64,000 nt of DNA, from NCBI GenBank assembly GCA_023362775.1, contig JALMGJ010000005.1, positions 82,439,921 through 82,503,920 on the forward strand. The letters run 5' to 3'. A program made the translations under genes and the position numbers. Positions 56,296 through 64,000 of the stretch are shown here, one piece after another (position 1 is the first letter of the stretch; every line of letters starts with the position of its first letter). Source of the DNA: Charina bottae (Eukaryota; Chordata; Lepidosauria; Squamata; Charinaidae). Under the pieces are notes generated by a model. The model searched no databases and was not told the origin of the DNA. It was given only the letters and a program-made list of their open reading frames with translations.

Positions 56296-57599
56296 TCTCA
56301 CTTGTTTAGAAGTAACTATTATTTCCAAGTCATTCATACACTTCTCTAAACTGTCTGCTGGTTATTAGCTCAATAACCCCATAACTTGCCATTGTGTCTT
56401 ATTTTATCCACCTATTTAGTTGGATACATAATAGAAAAAGACAATTCTTCAAGGCCTTCCAAGTTGGGTTAGATATGAACCATGCTTAAAAGATCAACTC
56501 ATAAGCCATCTTGGTTGTATCAGTCAATTCCTTGGAAGAAACAATGTCTCTGAGCAGGCCTATTTATACCCTAGAGCTCCTTGCTTCCGAAGACAAGTCA
56601 AAAGTCTCTGAAGCTGTTAGGGATAAACATGCTGCCAGAAGGCAGTCCTACTCTGGCTATCTCTGCATGCAGATATTGCTAATGATGTGTGTCAAACAAA
56701 CTCAGAAAAAGAAGAAAAAATCCTACACAGGCACACACACACATTTGAGGATGGACAGAGAAGGAGAGAAAGGCCCATGCAGGGTTCCTCCTCCTAAGGC
56801 TGTGCTCACCTGGGTAAGGTTTATACACATATTCATGTGAGACCATGCCATTCCTCCACAAGTTCTCAAAAATTTCAGCATAGTTCTGTGATCACCTTTG
56901 CTATTTCCTTCAGTATCCTAAGATATAATTCATCTGGCCCTGAAGACGTGAACTAGTTTAAATTAGTTCAGGTCTTCTTATCTGTCATAAGCTGCAATTC
57001 TCTCATTCTCCCAGTGACCAGTTAGGGCTCAGTTTCCCTTCAGAGAGGACAGACCCAAAATAGGAGCTAAGACGTTCTGCCATCTCACCATCACTGTTGA
57101 TATTTTGCTACTTTCTCCTCACACTGAACCTACACCACAAGGGCAAAGATGTGGTTTGTTGGCTGTATTGTGAAACCAGCCCTCCAAATGGGCTGAGGGG
57201 AGGGCATGGTAATGGACCAATGTGAAAGGTCTCCTGGTGTTTTTGGAGACAATATCAAACAGGTACTGAACAGGTACAAGACTTCTTTCTGGTCTTGTTG
57301 GAATAATATAGGGTGAAGCCTGACTGAGATCATTTTGCAGATCAACATCTCTGACCCGTTGCTTGGGAAATGCTGTGGCCTGTTCAAACCACACTAGAAT
57401 TAGTGCATTAGGGGACATCCCACAATACCTTAATTTGGCACTAAGTGATTTCTACCAAGAAGAGCATAAATTTATCTTGAAGTGTCAAAAATAGCCAGAC
57501 TGATCAGTATGATTCAGTTTCTTTGAATGTAGCAAAATTTTGTTATACTGTCTGTAAAATTAGGCAGACTTTGATTGTCCACTGATGTTCCCACCATTA
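56296..57599. other. Unassigned; possible antisense CR1 piece at 56880-57120
   Basis: 'attcatctggccctgaagac' and 'ttctgccatctcaccatc' recall antisense CR1/L3 sequence. The 57119-57418 minus frame (99 codons) has no recognisable domain. Confidence 0.35.
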
Positions 57600-57715
57600 A
57601 TGTTTTGTTTTATTTATTTTAATGCATTTTTATTTGTATTTGTACACATTTGTATTTTATTTGTAATTCTGGTCTGTGACCGTAATAAAATATTGATTGA
57701 TTGACAATCATTCAA
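57600..57715 (+). mobile_element. LINE 3' end with (TTGA)n tail
   Basis: 'ctggtctgtgaccgtaataa' followed by 'attgattgattga' is a typical non-LTR retrotransposon tail. Family not assigned. Confidence 0.5.
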
Positions 57716-57839
57716 TCCATATCATTCAATGCATTCTATATGGAGCTCCCTTTGAAGATCCAGAATACAGTGCCATGTCTGTTAACTAGAGATAGCAGAT
57801 TTAGCCAAATACTTATGCTACAGTCACTGTACCAGTTAC

Positions 57840-58115
57840 TGGGTCTAATTCAAAGTGTTGGTTGCCACCTTTAAAGCCCTATGTGGCTTAGCTCTCAGAT
57901 ACTTACAGGACCATTTCTCCAATTAGGATCTGGCTCATCCTGTGTGTTCTTGCAAGAAGGAATTACTGATTGCCCCAATCTGAAATCAAACCCAACAACA
58001 CACCTGTTCCGTAGCTGTTCCCATGCTGTGGAGGACCTTGCCTCCTGAAATATAGAATCCTCTGAATCTCCTCATCTTTCAGAAATCACTTAACACCTGG
58101 CTGTTCTATCAACTG
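57840..58115 (+). mobile_element. L2-type LINE fragment
   Basis: 'cctttaaagccctatgtggc' and downstream text match the LINE region that encodes FKALHG. It then follows the 3' UTR pattern 'gaaatcacttaacacctggc'. Degenerate. Confidence 0.5.
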
Positions 58116-58834
58116 TAAATATATTTTAAAATTCCTGGCTTCATTAATCTAAAGCAATATGCAAAAAAAATTATTGGATTCCAGAATTTGACCTTAGACC
58201 TAGGAGGATTGGGTGAAAATATTTATCTTCTTTTTCTTCTGTAAGAATAATATCTTTTTTATATCATTCCCTAGAGACCAATTGTTGAAAATTAATGTTT
58301 GCATTAATGTTAGTTTGTTGGACAAAATGGAAATACCTGGTTTCCATCTTAAAAATACATTTAACAGATTTCTGTTAAAGGCATATGTAATACACATAGT
58401 GTTTGTATTCTGAATATGTTTATATTTTATTAATAATGTATCTATGTACAGTTTATGTTTTGGAAATGTGCATGTTTAAATCTCTTTTCTCTGTTGTTGG
58501 CTACTTAATATTTGCTTTTATTTATTTCAAGATAAGGAATTAATGTTTTTATAAGTTTGCTCCTTAGGAATGCTGTTTGACTGAAACATTTGTTTATATT
58601 AAATTATGTTTTAACTTTAATAAAAAGTGATGAATAAATGAGTATCCAAACTTAATTAATGATGCAACATATTGTAGCGTAAAACTGGGCAACTTGTGAG
58701 GATACTTTTGAGTCCTTGTCTGAAAGAAGTAACAGTAGGTGGAAATCATGCTCCCTGCCCGGAAATTTCTTCAAGATCGGATAAATGAAGGACTGTCTAG
58801 AGTCCTTATATAGGCAGCAGCATAGTAGCATATG

Positions 58835-58917
58835 CACAGCTTTCCAAACTGTGTGTCGCGACACAAAAGTGTGTCGCCTGCGGGGCCCAGGTGTGTTGCG
58901 TCAAAACCCGGAAGCGC
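58835..58917. mobile_element. Truncated hAT piece, CACAGCTTTCCAAAC
   Basis: One terminus (CACAGCTTTCCAAACTGTGT) and about 60 bp of interior, ending near 'ggaagcgctg'. It sits at the deletion junction of the LINE. No clean TSD. Confidence 0.65.
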
Positions 58918-59412
58918 TGCATACAATAATACCGGAATCGCACAATCAGCTAAAATAGGTGGGTGGTGGTCTGAAACAACAAGCGCTTGGATAAATGGAT
59001 TTAGATATGGATTAAAAAGTAATGGAGCTAACATGCAACCTTGTCTTACATCTTTATAAGTTGGGACTGCTTTAGGTAGATGTTTCCAAGGAGAATATCT
59101 AATTCTCAGGGAGGTATTTGAATAAAGCAACTGAATAAGTAGGAGCAGCCTTTTATCAATAGTGGAATGTCTCACTGTCCCACCATCTCTCCCATGGTAT
59201 TAGGTCAAAAGCTTACTTAAAATCAACAAAAGTTGCAAAAAGGGAACCTCAAGGGGTGCAGAATATTTTTCTGCGAAATGATGGAGAACCAAACTATGAT
59301 CTAATGTTGATTGTTCCCCTCTAAATCCAACCTGTTCTTCAGCAATAATATTTTCATTTTGTACCCAATCCACCAATTTTAGATATAAAAATCTGGCATA
59401 GAGTTTACTCAT
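58918..59412 (-). pseudogene. LINE reverse transcriptase fragment
   Basis: NIIAEEQVGFRGEQSTLDHS, then after a frame change RLLLLIQLLYSNTSLRIRYS, VRQGCMLAPLLFNPYLN and IPVLLYA, the latter truncated before the two catalytic aspartates. These are conserved RT blocks of APE-type LINEs. Confidence 0.8.
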
Positions 59413-60291
59413 TGTGTTTAATAAACTAATAGGCCTATAATTTGTAGGATCAAGTCTACAGTATTTCCTTTATTTTTGTACAACAGTATGACAATAACCT
59501 GATTCCAATCAGATGGAAATTGGTCTGTGTTGTTAATGTGTGTGAATAGAGTGGCCAGAACTGGGGCCCACCAATCTTTGTTTTCCTTTATTAATTCTGG
59601 GGGAATGAAATCACCTCCAGATGTTTACCTGGTTTTAATTGTGCAATAAGATCTTTAATTGGCCAATCTGGGAGGTCATTACAAGAGGTAATCACATCTG
59701 AGATTACAGCAGATTCCCTTTTAAAGATGTTACAGAAGTGATCCTCCCATTTATCTGCAGATATTGGTGTGGTAGGGCCAAAACATCTATCTATAAGGGA
59801 CTGATTGTTTAAGCGCCAGAACCAAGTGGAGTTCTTAAGTTTTGCTGCTGAAATTAAATTCCTCTAATTCTCTCTTATAGCCTGCCTTTTCTTTATTTTC
59901 AAAAGGTCTTTATAATTTTTTCCCGAACCTTAAGGAATTTAGAAGCACTAAGGAATTTTCCTGAAGTAAGGAATGTATTGCATTTAAGAGCCTTTTTAGC
60001 CTTGATACAATCATTACCCTACCAAGGTTTGGACCTTTCATGTGCACTGTCTGCTGAAAATCTTGTTGGGGGACTTGGAGATTAACAATAATTGACTGAT
60101 ACAGCGCCACTATTTGTTCATATGAATTAGATGAGCAGATCTGGGTGTGCATTTGAAGCAGGGGCTCTGAGGTCAAGAGCCCAGACAAAACTTTAGCCAG
60201 ACCTTGAGACCATTTCTTCTGTACTTGCCCCTTTGGTGTAATGTCAATAGGGCAGTGGGCTACTTCTAATGATTCAAGATTTGTTTTAGAA

Positions 60292-61476
60292 TCAAAAAGA
60301 TAGATTAGTGGAAAAGTGGTCACTATCAGGGCAAGTTCCAATATAGAAGTAAGCTCTAAGATGAACATAGTTCCAGGAAATCATGGTATAATCAACCACA
60401 CTGGTCCCATTAGGGTGCCAGAATGTAAACTCCCCTTTTATATCACCCCTGACAGTGCCATTAAGTATAATTAGATCTAAACTGTCCACAAGGTGAGCCA
60501 AACGAAATCCTGCAATGTTACAGTATTGGTCCTTAGATGGGCTGGCCAGTAAGTAGCCCACATCAGTTTTAGGGGGCATTGGCCATTTAAAATAAGCTTG
60601 CAAAAGGGCTTCGGACTGGCCAATACATGTGTTAAAGTCACTGGCAATGATAATTACAGAGTCTGGATGTTGATATAATAACATATTTATGTAGGTACCA
60701 ATTGATCCCACAAATTATTTATTTCCCTATTCCCATGTACTGGGGGAAAATATAGATTAACAAGTAAGACACAGTAAAATCTGAGCAGAAGGGCTAGAGC
60801 CACATTTGAGCATTCCTTTTTTTCTAGGGGGGTGGAATGTCAGCCTCGCATGTTCGTCTGACATACTTCTCTGAATGCTGTACACGTGTAGATTGCTGGC
60901 CGTGCCTTTCATTGCTTCAAGACGCTAGCCTCCCTCTCGGCATTCTGGCATAGCTTGCCAGGAACTATAATAAGCACCTGCTCTTTCAACTGACATTCTG
61001 TTGGGCGGAGGGTTGCTTGGAGTGGGAACTGAATTGTTATGTCTTAACTTTGGCTGATGTCAGAGGGACGTTTTGATAATGCAGCATTACATGTGAAAAC
61101 CTTTATTCGAGGCTTCTCCTCACCTGAAGTGTACTGATCCTGAATAAATGAATCTTTTAGGGTAATTGCCTGAGGGATTTCTTGATTGGGAATTCTGACA
61201 CTGAGGGTTATCACAAGGACTCCAACATAAGTACTGGAACATTAAGTTTGATAGAAACCATAGAACTCAAGCCATACTGGATAATGCATTCAGACTATAG
61301 GGAATATATCCAGGTAGTGATAAATCCTCCATAGCCCATGTTTCTTGAAACATAAGAATATAAAAGGAAGAAATATAGTATATTCCATAAATGAAGCGCC
61401 TGAGATCTTTGCTTTCCAGCCTGCAACATTCCAGAAGAGATCCCCCCTTCTGTAAAATAGGGTCAATCAGAGTCAA
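60292..61476 (-). pseudogene. LINE AP-endonuclease domain, split by a solo LTR
   Basis: N-terminal part at 61267-61476: ILMFQETWAMEDLSLPGY, with the catalytic QETW. C-terminal part at 60292-60711: VIIIASDFNTCIG (the DFN motif), then DSLDLIILNGT and TFWHPNGTSVVDYTMISWN, and DSDHFS (the SDH motif). Endonuclease motifs are well kept, but the domain is interrupted by the LTR at 60838-61200. Confidence 0.85.
60838..61200 (+). repeat. Probable solo LTR inside the LINE
   Basis: TGTCAGCCTCGC to GGAATTCTGACA, 363 bp, inserted between two parts of one endonuclease domain. AATAAATG lies near the 3' side. A clear 5-bp TSD is not visible, so the limits are approximate. Confidence 0.55.
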
Positions 61477-62286
61477 TTATCAGTGGATTAGCTGGACATA
61501 CAGTTTTTCATCAATATAGGTAAATGGGTATTTGAGATGTGCTCTAAACCCTCTAACATCTGGAATGGGGCTAGAGTCAAAGTTCCATCTAGTGTTGCCT
61601 GTTGTAACACCACCTGGGTTTGGGGGTAACTCGCAGTTGGATGATTTCAGAACTTCCAGTAGCAGTATCCACATTTGAATTTTGGGGAGGAAGACTAGTA
61701 GGCTCTAAGGGGTGTAATAAAAGGCCATCATGTGGAGAGGGTCTAGGAACCAGAGAGCATTGTTCAGCATCTGCCTGTGGTATAGAGAATATCTCCTCCA
61801 CATGGCCTGAAACTCTCCAGCAGTCTCCCCATCTGCCCCATAAGGGCAGGAACAAATATTATTTGGAGGGCGATTTCCAATCATTCCATTGTCTGCTGAA
61901 GGAGAGCAATTAGTGTCAGTGTTTGGAGACACAAGGTCAATAAGTGTCTCAGCTGTAGCAATTGTAACTAGTAAGGTTTTCTTAAGGTTTTCCACCTTAT
62001 GTATTATATTATCTTGTTCATTCCTAGGCAGGAAACCAAAAGCACTGACAAGGCCATCTTAAATCTGACACATCTTCATTTGGTGAGACTGGCTGACTCC
62101 CAGAGCCTTGCTTTTTCAAGGCCAGATGAGAAGGAGAGGAAGACTTGCTGACATCTGGTAAAATATTGGAACGGTTATAGAATCTAGGTGAGACAGAGCT
62201 GAATAGAGAATTAACTTTTACTTCACGAAAGACTCTGGTGGGAAAAATTTGAAATGATACTAAGTATGTTCTCATCTTGAATAGCA

Positions 62287-63253
62287 TTAGTGGGATAGTA
62301 GCCTGATTAAAAGACAACAAAATCCATTTTCGGTTTTGAGCACCTGGAAGCCATTCAACAGCACATACTGTAAATCTGTCTGCCTGTGATGACAGTGAAA
62401 AAGTTGTCCTAGGGAAGTTACAATTGCTGTCCTAGAATACCAACATCCAATATTGAGACTGTTCAGGGAGATACAGAGAGCAATCTGTTGCGTCTGAAGT
62501 GAACAATTTAATTTGCAGGGAATTGCTTCTTTTGTATCCAAAGAGGCTTTAGTGTGTATGAAGCCACCATTCTTTGCATCATCAGAGAGTAAGGATTTAT
62601 TAATACAATCATTTGACTGTTGCACAGTTTTGTCAGTTTGTTTTACTTTAATGACTTGCCCTTTATCAAAGAGCAAGTCAGGAATATGTGGCTTAGCCAA
62701 GCTTCTGCATAAGCCTTAATGGAAGTGGTAGGTCCAGCTTTATATTTTTGAACAAAAGCTTCAAAATCTTTTTTCAGCAATTCCAGATCATATTTTATAG
62801 CTGACAGCTGCTCAAATAACAAGATAACAGTTTGTGCTGTAAGAAGGCATTGCTTTGCCATAAACTCCACTGAATTTTCCCATGGGAGCCTCTCTGCATT
62901 CTGATTTTGCATCTTATTTTTAAGCTTATTTTTATTTCCCTTGAAGTGAGCAGGTGAACTAGTAAGTTCTACTGGAGACACACAGTGAGAGACCGGGAGA
63001 GAATCCAGCTTCTCGTTTAGCTCTTTCCTGACAGATAGTGAAAGAACTAGCAGCTGTTGTTTTTCCAGTTCTGTTTGAAAGTCCCATTCAAGTGACTCAA
63101 GAGCTGGAAATTCATTAAAGGTGGGAGGGAAATTTGTTTTGCTTACAGAGATTCCTTTCATATAAAATGTTCTTCTATCTTTGGTTGTTTATCAGACTTT
63201 GATGAAGAAAGGGAGCTTGGACTGCTGCCATGATGTTTCTTTCTTTTCCCCAT
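62287..63253 (-). pseudogene. LINE ORF1 remnant
   Basis: Starts MGKRKKHHGSSPSSLSSSKS at 63253 and hits TGA after 31 codons, where a frame change leads into KGISVSKTNFPPTFNEFP. Coiled-coil-like sequence follows (ELEKQQLLVLSLSVRKELNE, YDLELLKKDFEAF), then a frame change near 62650 into DLLFDKGQVIKVKQTDK. It is a basic N-terminus with a coiled coil as in ORF1 nucleic-acid chaperones. Decayed. Confidence 0.6.
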
Positions 63254-63312
63254 ATTGTTCAAATCCACTCAGAATCTTTTGCTTGCACCTTTTGCCTCCA
63301 CGTTCATCTCAC

Positions 63313-63929
63313 CCGAAGAAGTTATGATTAAATTTAAAAAGGTCTAATAAGTCTAATAAAATTCTACTGTAACCTATTATACTTTTTTAAACTAAAAGTT
63401 AGCTAAAAAGAAACAAAGGTAGCTGGAATATGCTATTTTAAAGTAACATAAAATTGAAATAGCAGAAGCTTAGAAAAACCTGTGTTTCTGGGCTGATGCC
63501 TTACCTCCACCCCCAAACCATATTACTGAAATTCAGTAGCAAGGCATCAAGACTATGTTTGCACAACACAATGAAGCACAAATTAGCTAGATGCACAACA
63601 TATGTTATTGAATTTATATTTTTTTATTAATTTATGGTAGTGTATTGTATGATTCCAGAAAATTGATCTGAGTAAACCAAAGCACAGCTTTCCTCAACAT
63701 TTGATATAGAAGATAATAGTATTGTTCCCCCTAAGCTGATAGTGCAGTAATGATTTTCAAAGCTTTAAATATTTTAAAAAATATCAAATATGCAAATGAG
63801 AACGTAATTCTTCTGCTATCTGCTATAGTAGAACAGGCATAATCCTTTGTGTTCTTGTGATAATATGCAATCACATTCCAAAACAACATGGAAACTGTAG
63901 AGAGAAATAACTTTTTAAATACTATAGAA
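63313..63929. other. Unassigned AT-rich DNA
   Basis: Nothing recognised. Confidence 0.4.
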
Positions 63930-64000
63930 CAGAGCTTTCCAAACTGTGTGTCGCGACACAAAAGTGTGTCACCACACACAGTCTGGTGTGTTGCCACACA
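63930..64000. mobile_element. hAT-type element, cut by window end
   Basis: CAGAGCTTTCCAAACTGTGT and following 'cgcgacacaaaagtgtgtc' repeat the family seen at 22877, 30289, 41281 and 58835. The right end lies outside the window. Confidence 0.75.

Larger units (their letters stand above)
58640..63312 (-). mobile_element. Two-ORF non-LTR retrotransposon with internal deletion
   Basis: Reading from 63.3 kb downward: 5' leader, ORF1, apurinic-type endonuclease, partial RT up to the LLYA residues of the catalytic motif, then directly the 3' end (KKFPGREHDF, QFYATICC-like peptide) and an A-rich tail at about 58640. The part of the RT after LLYA is missing. It is interrupted by a solo LTR (60838-61200) and a hAT piece (58835-58917). 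Clade uncertain; it looks related to 24690-26490. Confidence 0.75.

Noticed and set aside
57119..57418. 99-codon minus-strand frame as a gene
   Set aside because: No recognisable domain, no splice or promoter context, two overlapping frames of similar length; probably chance or old repeat.

Overview
The window is vertebrate nuclear DNA, most likely from a squamate reptile (lizard or snake). The one host gene is intron-bearing and vertebrate-like (FBXL15). The rest is a dense, partly young mix of repeats: L1, CR1 and L2-type LINEs, a Penelope-like element, Ty1/copia and Ty3/gypsy LTR elements, Tc1-type and hAT-type DNA transposons, and tRNA-derived SINEs of the Bov-B-tailed kind. I cannot tell lizard from snake by eye.

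Layout. 1-11 kb: a hAT-derived GC-rich block, an L2-type scrap, two L1-derived non-autonomous elements with intact target-site duplications (TSDs), SINE pieces, and two small TIR-bounded elements. 11.0-15.8 kb: a complete copia retrotransposon on the minus strand with near-identical LTRs and one open 1174-codon frame. 16.3-17.9 kb: a Tc1-like transposon with a broken transposase. 18-21.6 kb: an L1 ORF2 remnant (minus) carrying a long GATA tract, two SINEs and a MITE. 22.9-30.6 kb: hAT, CR1, another LINE split by an inverted Penelope terminal-repeat dimer, a MITE, and a 5'-truncated Penelope-like element with RT and GIY-YIG remnants and a hammerhead-like 3' end.

33.1-44.5 kb: FBXL15 on the minus strand, four coding exons with consistent splice phases and a predicted product of 292 residues. 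Intron 3 has grown to about 8.5 kb, filled with L1, SINE, Tc1 and hAT insertions. Its 5' end lies in a CpG island at about 44-44.6 kb.

45.5-51.4 kb: a very young chromodomain-bearing gypsy element (identical-looking 357-bp LTRs, gag and pol open except for one in-frame stop) inserted into an L2-type LINE. 53.8-64 kb: an L2-type 3' end, a solo LTR, and a LINE on the minus strand with ORF1, endonuclease and partial RT, itself hit by a solo LTR and a hAT piece.

The mobile elements are parasites and form no joint pathway; the biology is FBXL15 embedded in layers of nested insertions. Most interesting: a GC-box plus CCAAT module shared by several different hAT-type families, the hammerhead-bearing inverted Penelope insertion, and a copia element whose primer-binding site matches the anticodon arm of initiator tRNA-Met. 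All identifications are by eye; family names need a repeat-library search.
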